From the NCBI GenBank assembly GCA_030549775.1, contig CM060174.1, forward strand, positions 23,920,693 through 23,984,692: a stretch of 64,000 nucleotides of DNA. The letters are read 5' to 3'. How positions within the stretch are numbered: position 1 is the first letter of the stretch; each line of letters starts with the position of its first letter. The notes under the pieces were generated by a model that saw nothing but the letters and a program-made list of their open reading frames with translations, was not told where the DNA came from and did not search any database. The translations under genes were made by a program, and so were the position numbers. Positions 10,714 to 23,749 of this stretch are shown here, one piece after another. This stretch comes from Tamarix chinensis (taxonomy: Eukaryota > Streptophyta > Magnoliopsida > Caryophyllales > Tamaricaceae).

Positions 10714-13587
10714 GTAAACCGATATATAATACTAAACATGTAAATATCACATGGAGCACATAGAAAGTAACACAAAGTATCATTTAATAACCTATTAAAT
10801 AGTACATACCATAGCAAAGTGCCACATTCATACCATAAATCATATTATGCAATATGCCACATGTCCATCACAACAAACTTAACCATATTACAAACATTTC
10901 ATTAATCCAACTATACTGAGGGTGTTCCACCAAAAGAAAAACACCAAACCATAATTAAGTCCATTCACAATAACCACGTCTATTTCACTTATAACATGAT
11001 AAGGAAATCACCGAGATAATTACCAACCAATGTGCCAAATCCAAATAGTGCACGAATGCAACTATCAAACCAACATACCAAAACCAAGTAGTGCACGGAG
11101 GCAACTACTAAATCGACAAATCACAACAATCCATTTACATCCTTATACAATAATTTTTCATATTTTATTTACTCAAGGGGATACAAATAATAACCCGGAG
11201 ACATAAAAGTACACCGGTCATACCGGCGCATTAACGCAACACAGTATCCTCCCAACTTGTAGCCCAGAGACATAAAAGTACTCTGGTCATATTGGTGCAA
11301 TAAAGCAACGCAATATCCTCCCATCATCATACACCTAATCCTTAAGTATCGATACTCCCTATAGGGTCCGTAGGTCACCTATAAAGTAGACTAGGGCCTT
11401 ACTAGGGCACAACCGGCACACCAGAAAACCAAACAAATCGAGGACTCCTACCTCGTCTCTAGGGTAGATACCCCTAGAGACAAACCATTCCCAAATCTCG
11501 AGGTCTTCCACTTTAATTATTAATATCTTAATAAGGTGATCATAAAATATCACATAATGCACAATGATTCCAATTTCATTCTTAACCTTTTTTTATTTTA
11601 CTTCAAATTATTCAAGTCGATCATAAGGTCAACAATCCAAAACAAAATCAAAGTTAACTCTAAGGTCAACCGAGGAATCCATTAAGGTCATATTATTCCA
11701 ATTATTCAGCCTTTAAGGCATAATAAGTCATAAACAACAAAAATGCCATTATATGTTATTTACTCAATAGTTTCCCACTTTAATACCAATTGTTATTAGA
11801 ATTAAGCAAAATTTATGGTATGACTAAATAACATTAAAATAGGTACATTAATATAAAATAACAATTCTATAAATGTTTAGGAGTGACAAAAATACCATTT
11901 TGCCCCTAAAATGCAATTAAGCTCATTTAGCACATAAAACCGCTATCATGCATAATTATTTTAATACAAGAAACCCTATTTTAATATGCTATCATACATA
12001 TATTTAAAATGCATAAATTTAACATACCATTTCATAAAAATACATGGTCACACACTTAGAGAAATTAATAACAATACATGATGCATGCATACCTTTTTTA
12101 TAAGATTATAAGAAAGCATAAATTACACTTAAGCATAACATAAGAAACTCCAAATATGCTATCACATGATTTTTATATATTTAGTAGAAGCATATGGGTT
12201 ACCTCTTTCCAAGCACAGATAGCAAAATAACACAAAGAATTCCCAAAATTATATCAACACCTTCGAAAGATGGAGACACAAGAGGAGAAAACAAAGGATG
12301 CCAACTTCATGATTTAACCAAAAATCTAACCTTCTTTACTTATTTAAAAATAAATAAATTCTAGATAGAAGGAAATGTAGAAGTGAAGAAAAGAGACTAA
12401 GGATAAAGAGAGGAGGATGGGTCTTGGTTATAAGCTCAACAAAGCATAAGAATACTTAACAAAAATAACCAAAATGAAGAGAAAAGTGGGAGCAACCAAA
12501 AGGAGAAAATGAGAGAAATGATGAATGAAAATAAATAGAGAAAAATGGGGTATAATTAGGGGATGGAGGGACCAAAAATCTGCAGCCACAAGAGGGGGAG
12601 AGATAGCTTGTTCAACACTTAAATAATAAAAGGACATGATGGTTGAGTGTGTAAGGTGGTGGAGTGTAGTTACGTTTAAATAAAGTTATGAAAACCAATC
12701 AATCAATAAAGGGATGGGGAAGGTTATGGTGTGAAATTCCAAAGTCAGCTTTAATCATGGAGAATGTAAGTGAAGAAGGTTGAGTGCAAGAAAAGCCAAA
12801 GTGACACAACAAGTAAATGTAGAAAGTGTATAAAAGTAACTTTAGCTCAAAATTTGGTTGAATGAATAAAAAAATGGTCAAATTGATACACAATCTAATC
12901 ATGGAAGTGTAAGGAAGTAATTTCGTGCATGAATAGTAATTTTAGGATTTATAAATTAGTTTTAGTGGTGGAAAGATCAATAAAGAGGATAAAATTAATA
13001 AAATATCAAATAAGCTCATAAAATTACTAAACTTTGTAAAACCTCTTGAAATAATATTTTAAACTCACATGTAAAATTTTATGAATTGAAAACAAGATTT
13101 GATATATAAAATATTGAACTTACGGTTAATTAACGAGCTTAGAAGGTAATTAATATCATAGATACCAAAAGTATTCCTAAAATCATGAAACTTTCCAAAT
13201 CATCATATTTAATCATTTAAAACCTAAATATAAATTTTCATAATTTTTAACACACATATGATATGATATTTAGCTAGCATACCGTGATTATATATTTTGC
13301 ATATAAAATTCAAAAGGGATAACAAACACAAATAAAATTAAACCTAAATTTCTAGATTTACATCTAAACACATTTAGTACCTAAATAAAATTTTATAAGA
13401 ATATTTTACAAATTTTAACATAAAAGTTCACATATATAAACAACATTTTATAAACATGGTACGCCTAGCTGCAAAATTGCAATTACTACCGAATCATCCA
13501 AAACAATCTTAAGGCTTTAAAATGTTCTAAAATGATTTATGTAATTAATTACACATAATTATAACTAGTTAAAAATGGGGTATTATA

Positions 13588-14205
13588 CAAAGCTAAAAGA
13601 AGATTTGACCAAGCATTTGAAATGAAATACTTGGGTCAAGCCAAGCATATCTTGGGCTTACACATTATGCGTGACCAAGGATAGAGTAAGCTATGGTTAT
13701 CTCAAGATGAGTATATATAGAAGATACTTAAGAGATTTGACATGAACCAAGAAAATCCTTGATTTTCCCTTTGCTCCTTAGTTTAGGCTAAGAAAGGTAC
13801 CATGTTTGACATATTAGAAGGGAATGAAAAAGATGAATCAAATTTGATATGCGTTAGCCATTGAAAGTTTAATTTATGCAATGGCGCGTAAAAGGTTGTA
13901 CATTTCATTTACCATCAAAGTGGTTAATCAATTCATATCTAACCCTGCCAATGATCATTGGGAGGCAGTGAAGTGGATATTAAAATATCTATGAGGGATG
14001 TCCAATATAAATCTTTATTTTGGTAGGGCTAAGCTAGTTTTGGTGAGCCATATCAGTTTAGATATAGCAGAAGATGTAGGTACAAGGTGATTAATATTAA
14101 GATTCTTATTTACCTTTCGTGGGGTAGTTGTCTCATGGAAGTCCCACCTACAAAAGTGTATTGCTCTATCTATGAATGAGGTAGAATACATAGTCATTAT
14201 CAAGG
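13588..14205 (+). pseudogene. Copia-1 reverse transcriptase C-terminus and RNase H remnant
   Basis: Continues the Copia frame after the insertion. LKEDLTKHFEMKYLGQAKHILGL matches the K..L...F.MKDLG..K.ILG block, and SQDEYI.KILKRF the LSQ..Y...VL.RF block. VVSWKSHLQKCIALSMNEVEYI matches the RNase H VVSWQSKLQK.VALSTTEAEYI block. In-frame stops are present (for example near 13682 and 13720). It is cut at 14206 by a CACTA terminus. Confidence 0.85.
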
Positions 14206-14720
14206 CACTACCCCAGAAAGGGGTTTTAATAATAGTTATTTTATGATTTTAATAATAGTTTTGAACTGTTATTGAATCACTTGTTATTAAATATTTAATA
14301 ATGGTTCATAACTGTCATAAAAAATTTACCAAAAATTGCGAATATAGGTGTAAACATTGTTATAAACAACGTTTTAATAACGGTTATTACAAAAACTATT
14401 GTTAAAATATCATCCAATTAGGATTTTAATCATTTATTATGCATTTATTAAACCTTAATACGTATTGATTAAGCATAAATTTGAGATTAAATGTCAACTT
14501 TTAATAATAGTTTGTATGGATAACCGTTATTAAAAATTGTATTAATAATAGTTATAGTAGAGAACCGTTATTAAAACAGTTGTATTAATAACGGTTGTAA
14601 TGGAGAACCATTATTTAAACAGTTATTTTAATAACGATTCTTACTCAAAACTGTTATTATAACTTATATAATAATGGTTTTTAGTAAGAACAGTTATTAA
14701 AACTTATATGTTTTTTTTGT
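14206..14720. mobile_element. CACTA-type (En/Spm) transposon end with subterminal repeats
   Basis: CACTACCCCAGAAAGGGG at 14206 is a typical CACTA terminus. It is followed by about 500 bp dense in both orientations of TTAATAATAGTT / AACCGTTATTAAAA motifs, characteristic subterminal repeats of this superfamily. It cuts the Copia-1 RNase H. I did not find the matching TAGTG end with a 3-bp duplication, so the element is probably truncated. No transposase was seen. Confidence 0.7.
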
Positions 14721-15728
14721 TCCAGCCCACATACACAGTTGTATGTTCAAATATTTACCAAATCTACAATGTAAAACAACATCAATTCATATATACATGT
14801 ATGTCTTCCTCCCAAATGATACTCCATATTTTCAATCAAGATCTAATTGGTATGTCTCAATACACGAGGCATATCTAGGAATCAAAATTAGTAGGCGTAC
14901 CACAATTAGGTAGCTCTACACTTCGAAGTTAAAAGTTCATAGATCATGACCTAGATGATCAAAAGACATAGGTGAAATACAAACCTAAACATGCATATAG
15001 AATATAAATCCCTAGCATGTTCAACTGCAAACTTGATGAAAAACTCCACTCCTTCTTTAGTGTAATTACAACATTTAAATTATGATTGCAATCATTTTTA
15101 CCCTAAAATTAACAAGAATCATAATGATGATATTTGGGACTTGAATTGTTTAAGTTTGGTATCATCTCTAAACACCCAATTGGTAACTTTTATGTCTTAT
15201 GATGTATTTGGTGTTATCACTTGGAAACATCCAATTTAGATAATAATGGAATTTATTTGTGTTTGTCATTATCACTTGGTAACACCCAATAGGTTTTTTC
15301 TAGAATTAATTTATGATTTTTATATCACTTAGTCATTAATAATAATGGAAGAAGATTCTGTTCGGGCATTTTTCTCCTACTATCAAGGTAGTTGACCCGG
15401 AGTTAGTGGGAAAGTTGGCCTATGGTTCATATTTTCACTCAATACCTATTTCTTTCTCCACTAGGTTGTGGTCAATAAGGGATATGAATATATCTTTGAG
15501 GATAGTATTATACTCTGGCATGCCGGGAAGGCATAGTGTCTGGTTTGGGTGGGTGAGGTATCCCAGTACAAGCCCCCTACCACTTCATATTGTACATTTC
15601 TTAGATGGGTGTGGTATCCCAACTTATTATCCTTTGCAAAGGAGGCATTCAAGATGTGGTGGGAGAAGTATCACGATACAAGCCCCTTTGATGTACTTCG
15701 ACCACGTGCGGTGGGTGTACTACCCCAA
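14721..15728. other. Unassigned AT-rich DNA grading into an old LTR
   Basis: No gene. From about 15370 the sequence has diverged repeats GTGTGGTATCCCAAC / GGTGGGTGTACTACCCCAA. This resembles the repeat-array zone of family-1 LTRs and links to 20284-21168 across the inserted element. The frames at 15406-15788 are by-products of these repeats. Confidence 0.45.
15724..15728. repeat. Left target-site duplication CCCAA
   Basis: CCCAA before TGTAATACCCC (15729) is repeated exactly at 20279-20283. Confidence 0.9.
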
Positions 15729-16614
15729 TGTAATACCCCGTATTTTTTAAATCTAATTTTATTAAGCCTAATAATTTTATTAGCGTAATTTGATATAAAT
15801 ATTTAATTATTTTAATTTTGATTCGTTTTATAGAGTTATCGATGATTTCAAATTCATATTTGAATTTAATTAATCGTTGTCATTGCAAACCATTCTAGAT
15901 AAATTCGTTCATGACCATGGTTTTATTATATTCTTATGATTTCGATTTTCGGTTAAAAATATGTATTCCCGTTATTTCTCGTGTTTTGATTTTTAATATT
16001 TTAGATTCGTTTTCAATTATAACTTCGTAGTGTGATTACAACTTTATTTTAGAGTTATATTTCATTAACGAAATATATTATTTAAATTATAGAATTTCTA
16101 TTTAAATAGTCAAATTTATTTTAATAATTTTATCCGTAGAAAATTTTTTCGACTTTAAATTTATTCGTTTCTAGAAATAGTTAATATTTTTGAGAAGTTT
16201 TAATTTAAAAAGATTTTCGGAGTTTATTTATGAATTTCTTTCTGGAATTAATTTTCTTCTGTTTTATGTATTTTGTTTTAGAGAAAACCGATTTCAAAAA
16301 TTATTTAAATTAGTCTCGGTTTATTAGAATTTGACTTAAATATTTCATTATATGCTTTTACATGATTTTTTGAGGTCTTATAATATATTTCCATAAATAA
16401 TATAAATTTTTACGTTCGTTGGTAAATTCTTCTGAAAATGTTTATGAAATTCTTTATATTGTTCTTTTATTAATTTTAAGCTTTCGGAACCTTACGAAAT
16501 AATTTTTGTTTAATAAATTTTAGATAAAATCTTCCAATAATAATTTTTAAACATTTAGTATTTTATTTTATATGTGTACTTGTATTTTTAAAAACAAAAA
16601 ACAAAAAAAAAATA

Positions 16615-16950
16615 CAGCACCCAAACCCGTCAGACCCCTTCTCTTCTTTTCCTTTTCTTTCTTCTCTCCCTTATCTTCTCTTTTCCTACTTCCCGACTCC
16701 CTTGCCCTTTGCTCTCATGACCCAGCCTCCCTCACCGCCTATTCTCCCTAGCTCCTCCCTCCTCCAGCCACCGCCAGCCCCGACTGCCACCAGCTACGCA
16801 GCAGCAGCAGCCGCTGCAGCAGCCATCGAAGCAGCGCGGGAGCAACAACAGCAACGATGAGCCGACGTCCGGCTACGACGAGCCTCGCTGACCACCGGCA
16901 AGCCACCCCCGGCCCCCGACGAAGCTTCCCCGGCCTTCCTTTGCTCCGAT
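16615..16950 (+). other. GC-rich leader-like block in the LTR
   Basis: Pyrimidine-rich then GC-rich sequence (CTTCTCTTCTTTTCC..., GCAGCAGCAGCAGCC...) ends at a GT-rich boundary (CGATTGGTATAAATT) before AT-rich DNA. This looks like a transcribed 5' leader followed by an intron-like region, and the homologous block is at 57595-57960. A TATA-like TTTATATGTG precedes it near 16566. The transcriptional role is inferred. Confidence 0.45.
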
Positions 16951-16959
16951 TTGTTGATT

Positions 16960-18080
16960 TTCGATTGGTATAAATTTCTGAAAAACCCTAATATGGATTT
17001 GATTAATTGAGTATGATTTAGCTTGTGATAAGCTAAATTAATTGTTTGATTATGTATACATGTGCTGTGAGATTGATTTGGATAAGTTAATTCTATGGTT
17101 TATGTTGGAAATTTGGAAAATTGGATTTTTGGTCGGGTTATGCCCGAATTTTTTGGATCAGCCCAATTTGGCAATTTTGGATAAATTGATTATACAATAT
17201 GTTTTTAAATGTATCTAATTTTATGTCGGAACCGTCAATTTGAGAAATTTATGTAGAATTTATTGGAATTTGATTTCTAGGTCAAAATTTGTGTGATAAA
17301 ATTGGGTCGCATAATGGATTCGTTCCGCTCAATTGATTTTATAATATCATTTGAAATATATTTAATTTCATATTAGAAGCATTGATTTGGAAAAATTGTG
17401 CGTAATTAATCGGAATTGGATTTTTAGGTCAAAACTCTTGCGGGTCTAAATTGAATTGTGTGATCAGGTCATTTTATTCAATTGAATATACAATTTATAT
17501 TAGAATATATTTAATTACATTTCCAAATCGTCAATTCATATATTTTAGCAAGAATTGATCGGATTTGTATTTCGGGCTCAAAAACCCTAATTGTGCTAAA
17601 TTGGGTATTTATTTTATTGGTTTTGGGAAATTGATTATACGATATGTTATAAAATATTTCTAATTGCATTTCAAAACATTTAATTTAAATAAATTAATAG
17701 AATTCAACCGAATTACATTTTCGGACCTAAAACCCTAGGTTTCAAGTGAGATTATGAAATTTGTTATTTCTATAGTTGTTTTTCTAAAATTAAGTTTATA
17801 GAAGTAGTTGAAATGATCCTAATTGTATTCTAATACCTTCAATTGGAATTAATTGATTTGAATTATCCAAGCTTGTGTCGTAGGCTTTAAAACCCTAATT
17901 TTGAAAATGGATAGTCTTAAATTGACTACTAGACATATTATTTTTGTTGAAATTAATTATCTAGATTTATCTCAAATTAGTTTAATTGTGTTTTAAAACT
18001 ATCAATTTGAGATAATAAAATTTAATTAGTCGGTTCGTAGCTCGAGCATTAAAAACCTTAATCTTCGGGGAGGGTTTTAT
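16960..18080 (+). repeat. Diverged tandem units of about 145 bp within the LTR
   Basis: A recurring phrase of the type GAATTGGATTTTTAGGTCAAAA followed by AAACCCTAA or GGGTCGNNTAAT occurs near 17110, 17270, 17410, 17560, 17715 and 17880. AATTGATTTTATAATAT-like spacers separate the phrases. The same series is at 57960-58920 in the sister element. Confidence 0.6.
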
Positions 18081-18936
18081 AAAATTGTTTTTTGCTATGC
18101 GTCTTTTATCTAATCGATTTTTTGCTTTGGGTTTTAAATCATTTGAATTATGTTTTAATCTAATAGGTTTGGATTTGTTTCTATGCAAATGGTTGGTTTA
18201 CCTATTTTGTTGTAAAACCTAATGAATAAGTCATTTTTGATCAATTAACTTATAATTGATTATTCTTTCTCGGGTTTTCCAAATTAATTTGAAATACCCC
18301 AAGTGATATATGTATTAATCCATTTTGATTTATATTTAATCTTAAATCTTAATAGAGCTATGCTTTTGAGTCCTAAGTTTTGGACACATTTTCCAAGAAA
18401 GATTATTTGTGTTCGTTTGCATTTATTTAATTATAATATGTGAATTATTAATTGATAAGATAGTTTCTAACCTAGTTCCGATTTCTATCGGTGATCTAGG
18501 AAAACTTTCTCGTTGATTGTCAAGCTTTTGATAGCTTTCTCTCTTTCTCAATTTGCTTAGTTAGCTTCGGATTTAGGTAAGTCATTACTTACCTTTACCT
18601 ATGGCGGAATTTGGATGTATGTCTACTTGAAGTGAAAGGTGATAAGTATGCCTATCGATTATTTAATCATGTCAAGTGGATGTTGTGTTCTGTGTTTTAA
18701 TTGCATGTATGTACAAATTTATAGTCTTAATGCAAAAGTGTGTTAATATGACATTTGGATATGGTATGTATTTGAGTATATGAAGGGTTCAGTATGGATT
18801 CAAATTGTATGATACCCTATGTTGTATCTTTATGTTATGGAATTATTCATGTGGGCCTGAATTATGGTTGGATAAAATCATTGAATAAGATACTAATTAT
18901 TTAAAGTGGAAGATCACATGAGTTGGGCTGAGATGC

Positions 18937-19450
18937 AGGGTCCGTTCCACCAGACGATAATAGTGGCTCAGGTGTATTGTCCCTGAGAGGTGATTCAAGC
19001 CGTTCCACCGGTTCAGAATAGTGGCTCAGGAGCGTTTTGCCCTGAGAGGTGTAGAATCTATTCCACCGGATGATAATAGTGGCTCAGGTGACTTGTCCCT
19101 GAGAGGTGCTTCAATCCATTCCACCGGATTAAGAATAGTGGGGCCCTATACTCAACGTGAATAAGAATATGATATGAGATAAGTAATGAATAAGACACTA
19201 ATAACTTAAAGTGAAAGATTATGTGAGTCAGGACCAGGTGTAGGGTCCATTCCACCGGACGATAATAGTGGCTCAGGTGTCTTATCCCTGAGAGGTGATT
19301 CAAGTCGTTCCACCAGTTCAAAATAGTGGCTCAAGAGCATTTTTCCCTGAGAGGTGTAGGATCCGTTCCACCAGATGCTAATAGTGGCTCGGGTGTGTTG
19401 TCCCCGAGAGGTGCTTCAGACCGTTCCACCGGTTTAAGAATAGTGGGGTC
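18937..19450 (+). repeat. LTR-internal repeat array (CCACCGG...AATAGTGG units), doubled
   Basis: Eight units of about 55-60 bp have the form GTTCCACCGGTTCAGAATAGTGG CTCAGG...CCTGAGAGG, in two blocks of four (18937-19145, 19246-19450). The blocks are separated by a repeated spacer, so the whole is a roughly 305-bp direct duplication. Confidence 0.85.
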
Positions 19451-19722
19451 TCCGAACTCATTGTAAATAAATAAAATTGGATGTAATAATGATTATTATT
19501 GGATTATTGGATTGGTGTCACTTAGCATGCGATCGTGATTTCTTATACGCTTGTATCTTATGTGTTGTCATGTCTAACAATGTACTCATAAGTATGAATC
19601 TGTGATCCTATGTTTTATTGTATGTAATACATGAATAATTGAGCATGAGAATCATAAGCTATAGTCTTTCATATCTTATGTGTTTCATGTTTCCTTCCAT
19701 GAGTTGGGTAGTCTTGATTTAC

Positions 19723-19743
19723 TCAGTACTGGACCCGTATTGA
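19723..19743 (+). other. Hairpin H1 (copy in 15729-20278)
   Basis: TCAGTAC, loop TGGACCC, GTATTGA: a 7-bp stem with one G.U, preceded by TTTAC. Confidence 0.6.
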
Positions 19744-20147
19744 TGCTACCTTGGTTGAATGTGTCCTGTGATAATCCACTGATGGTAGGGAGTAGACCTC
19801 TTGTGCAGGTTTAAAATTGTATAATGTTTTGGGGTGGAAGGCTTGACTTGAGAGAGTAGGAAATTCAAAATTTTGATCTGTCGGGCTTTATCTTGTTTAC
19901 TGTATTCATCTTTGGAAGTTACAAGTGTTGTATTTAAAATTTCAAGGGTATTGTAATTGGCTTTTAATTTCTTGTACTCTGATAATATTTTAAATTTTGA
20001 ATTTATTTCACAGGTTCCGCTGATTCATTCAGCGATGATTTTATTTAGTGAATTTATTCACTTGCCATCTGCCTGTGGATATATCCTTGTGGGAGTTTAT
20101 CCTCACGGCATAGATGTTTGAAATTTTGTTTGACATGTTTTAGCCTT

Positions 20148-20202
20148 ACATCTAGCATGAGATAGATGGTGGACATTTATCTTGTGTTAGATGTGGCGGT
20201 AA
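20148..20202 (+). other. Hairpin H2 and TGTGGCGGTAA box (copy in 15729-20278)
   Basis: ACATCTAGCA (20148-20157) pairs with TGTTAGATGT (20185-20194) over 10 bp with one G.U. The second arm runs into ATGTGGCGGTAA. The stem sequence is unrelated to the CACTTAGTAC version in the sister elements. Confidence 0.65.
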
Positions 20203-20283
20203 CATTCCCCAAATTCTCTTCTTACTTTCGCTTTATTCTTTTAAAAAAAATTCAGGAGTGAATTTTGAGGGTGTTACACCCAA

Positions 20284-21168
20284 TTTGTGTTAACCCTCTT
20301 GGAAGGTGCACTCGATGTGTGGGGTGTAGTATCCCATTGTATCTGTATGCTAGCATGAATTTTGTTCATAGTGGAGAATTAGGTGTGGTCGAATGAGTTA
20401 TCTTAATAACTAGAAATTATGTGATCGCTAAAGGAAGACTTATAGCATGGTTTACATTGTGTGTTTATGATACATTCAATATATTATTATTCTTCCATGA
20501 TCTCCATGTAAGCATGTCTTGTTGTATTATTGTCATGGTCCTGAGTGATAAATTATGTTGGTATTTTTATCACCATGCTACTATGTGACTTCAATGTGTT
20601 GCATGAGTCATAACCATGTTTTAGGTAGTTTGATTTACCAATACTTTACCATACTGATACTACACTTGTGTGGTCACTGTGATGATCCGCCTTCTAATCT
20701 GGGGAGTAGAGGACGATTTGTAGGGTTATGATTCTCAACTAGAGTATGTTGAGGATGATGACGTGGGCTAGTAGTTGGTCATTACTTGGGGTTGGAGATT
20801 TATATTTTGTGCTTAAGAGTTAGGCTAACTGGCTAAATGTGTATTGTCCACTACATTGGGAAGTTTTTGTTCTTCAGATTATTTAAAGTCTTAGCTTTGA
20901 TTCTTGTATTTGGATTTTGTAAACTCTCATACTCCTTCCTATCTATATTATTTTTCTCATATTCATTATCATTAGAATTATTTTAATATTATGAGAGCAT
21001 GCATCTTTTTGTTTGTTGTTCCATTTTATCTTGCATCAGGCATGAGATAGGTGATGATCACACCTCTATCGTGGTAGATGTGGCAGTAACAATCCCCGAT
21101 TTTTCTTTTCAACCACTTCCCATTGTCTTCAAAAAATAATTTATGGTTCAAAAATTGGGAGTATTACA
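20284..21168 (+). mobile_element. 3' part of an older family-1-like LTR
   Basis: It continues the sequence before 15724 and ends GGGAGTATTACA at 21168. It contains TACCATACTGATACTAC, CTGTGATGATCCGCC and AGATGTGGCAGTAAC, which match in order the H1 region, the downstream segment and the H2 box of the younger LTRs. The left boundary is lost near the CACTA remnant. No gene. Confidence 0.6.
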
Positions 21169-21351
21169 CTATGTTTGATGCAACCACGTATGGTTTCTTG
21201 GAGACCGAAACCCATGAGTAGTGTCCAATGCTAACATATACAAAATCTAGGAGACCAAAGCCCAATGGTTATCTCTAAGGCTATAGCTAAGAGAGCAAAA
21301 CATGAAGGTTTATGTCAAAAGCTAACTTATAAGGGTGTCCATAGACTTATG
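21169..21351. other. Short spacer between LTR elements, nothing recognised
   Basis: Two loosely similar phrases (GGAGACCGAAACCCATGA, GGAGACCAAAGCCCAATGG) are the only structure seen. Confidence 0.5.
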
Positions 21352-23749
21352 TGTCACCCCTATTTTTCACCATTTCTTACAACTGAAAAATTTTGTATTA
21401 AAATATTATAGAAGTGGATATACAAGTCTAACCTATGAAAAGTAGGGTACTACCACCATATCTAACAAAAAAGAGGCACCTCGCCACTACTTCACATTTT
21501 ACACAAGGCTACCAACCAATCAAACACAAAGAAAAACTAGAGTGTGCAAGAAAATATTTGGAGATAGAAAAAATCAAGGTTTACAACCCAAGGCTACATA
21601 GGCCCAAAATCTGTATAAGATATATTATAAGAAGATGTAGACCAGAATAAATCAATTTCAATTGAGATATACCTTGGTCAATCAAGGACCATAGAAAAAA
21701 GTCTACAAAAATGCCTACGCTCAACAAACCAAACTATGCTGAGAGGAGGATTGACCGCTCACTGGTCATCCTCAAGAAACCTTCAACAAACCAACTGCTC
21801 ATAGGATCTAGGGGATAGCAACAACAACCCCATTGGTATACATATATAATGAGCAACCCAATCTACCAGTATCAGGCAAATCATAGTACAAGAAAGACCC
21901 ACACCACATGCTCATGGTACAACCTACTAAATGTACAAGTAATTTTCCTATTATATCATTCACATACAATTACATGGGTCATACAAGACATATTTGGGTC
22001 CAAAAAAACATTTTTAATCATAATCATACCATCATATAAGGGTGTACAGATTATAACATTTATAACACCTTTTTAAGGACAAATGGATTACTTAAACTAT
22101 CCACACAATAGTGTTTAGAGTATAGCTTGGAGTGTAATGTAAAATTAGAATTAGATATATGACTTTCCAATTATGGATTTTACAATAGGTGGATCATAAT
22201 TACGATAGTAATAGATCATGCGATCATTCATGGAAACATGTCAGAAACACAAAAGTGCATCACAATAGGGCATTGAAGGGAAATATATGATTAGTGTAGA
22301 AATTAAGGAAGGTAAACATGAGCTACACAACATATTCATCCTTAAGTGAGGAGTGAGCTCTTTCAGTACATATAGGGCGAAAAAAGTCTCATGTTAGCAA
22401 AATAATCATATCAAGATCAAGCATAAATAAGATAAGGCTAATTAATACTTCTTGGGTTTCATTATGTATATTATGTTGCGTTTGGTAGATATAGAACTCC
22501 ATGATGAAATTATTGAGATCATAGAATTATTTACCCCATGTTAGTGAGTAATAGATGATCATAGAATAATTTATCCTAAGTTATTAAGAAATAGGTGGGA
22601 GAATATCCATGGTCTCTTTAGTCAAATAAAATAAATGGACATAAAGTCCTAGCTCATGCTAAAGTAACCTAGTGGACATAAGTCCTAGCTCATGCCAAAT
22701 AACCATCATTTGAGGACGAGACCCTTTAGTATCGATACCCTCTATTACATCATCAGTTTCTAGAGTAGGAAAAGAATCGAGATCGACAAGAATCCTAGAA
22801 TCAACTAGGATTTTGTCTGAAAAACTCAAAGGTAGAATGCCCAAAGGCATACCAACCCTTGGTAGATAATCAAGGATCGAATAATCCAGACCTATCATGA
22901 TGCTCATTCCATTTTAAGTGATTAATATATTATTTGATCGGGATTTCATATCACATAAAGGCCCACAAACAACATTACACCAAGTAGCAAGCCATATAAA
23001 TATAATGCACCCATATAAGGTTCTCACATCAGCAAGTGTTCCCATATAGGGTATCTTCAAGTGATTATACCATTACATTACACCAAGTTTTGGGATTATA
23101 TAGTGTAATCATAATCCATAAACATCCGATATAACATTTTATTTCCATTTATTTCCTTTTGTTAACAATTCAAATCTAGTTCAGAGCCACATTTCATTTC
23201 TTAACCATAATCTTACCGTTCATTAAAGGATGTTAAAATTTAATCCCTAAGGCCAAAGATGAAGGTATAATTATAGTTAAAATATAGCATAAACCTAAAT
23301 CATAATTATTTATTCATTTATTTCAATAGCTAAGTGAAAGTCATTATTGATATACAAGGTCAACTTAAGGCGCCCATATATGTCAATGCTATTTTATTCT
23401 ACTCTTGCTAAGTCATATAACTTTCTAGTTTTCACATTTTAAGGCCATCATATAAGTCATTTTAGGTCTATTATCCATAATTTTAATTAATTACATAAAT
23501 AATAACCATAAGAAAAATCCATAATTATCCATCTAGTCATCCACTCATGTTATGGTCAAGAGAAAGGCCTAATTGCTAAATTAAGGTCAACATTATCCAG
23601 CTAGGATAACATTTATCTTTCCTAACTTTAATTCCTTATTTAAACTTCATTAATCTAGGTAAATTCATATCTAATATCATCTTAGGTCATTATCTGAGCA
23701 TGAGAAAACTCAAAACATCACATTCAAGAAAAATAGGCAAGAAAAGAAA

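Larger units (their letters stand above)
10248..13587 (-). mobile_element. 3.3-kb LTR-only element (family 1b, reverse orientation)
   Basis: It starts TGTAACACCCCCAT and ends GGGGTATTATA, a TTACA end with one C-to-T change. Perfect 5-bp duplications CAAAG flank it (10243-10247, 13588-13592). It interrupts the Copia-1 reverse transcriptase, and removing it plus one duplication rejoins the Copia sequence. Its left 150 bp match the element at 704. No coding domain was seen. The open frames inside (10410-10601, 11169-11378, 11359-11562, 12428-12637, 12699-12902) have no family signature. Interpreted as a solo LTR. Confidence 0.85.
15729..20278 (+). mobile_element. 4.55-kb LTR-only element (family 1, forward)
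   Basis: It runs from TGTAATACCCCGTATTTTTT to GAGGGTGTTACA, with perfect CCCAA duplications on both sides. It aligns by eye almost end to end with 56734-61943 but lacks part of the region corresponding to 59.45-60.65 kb. Order of parts: AT-rich first 0.85 kb, GC-rich leader-like block 16615-16950, a series of diverged ~145-bp units to about 18080, repeat array 18937-19450, hairpins H1 (19723-19743) and H2 (20148-20194). No gag, pol, internal LTR or primer-binding site was seen, so a solo LTR is the simplest reading. The very long LTR suggests a Gypsy lineage; that assignment is inferred. Confidence 0.88.

Noticed and set aside
14206..14720. Interpreting the AACCGTTATT-rich stretch as a satellite or CRISPR-like array
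   Set aside because: Units are irregular and in both orientations, and a CACTA terminus starts the stretch. Subterminal transposon repeats explain it better.
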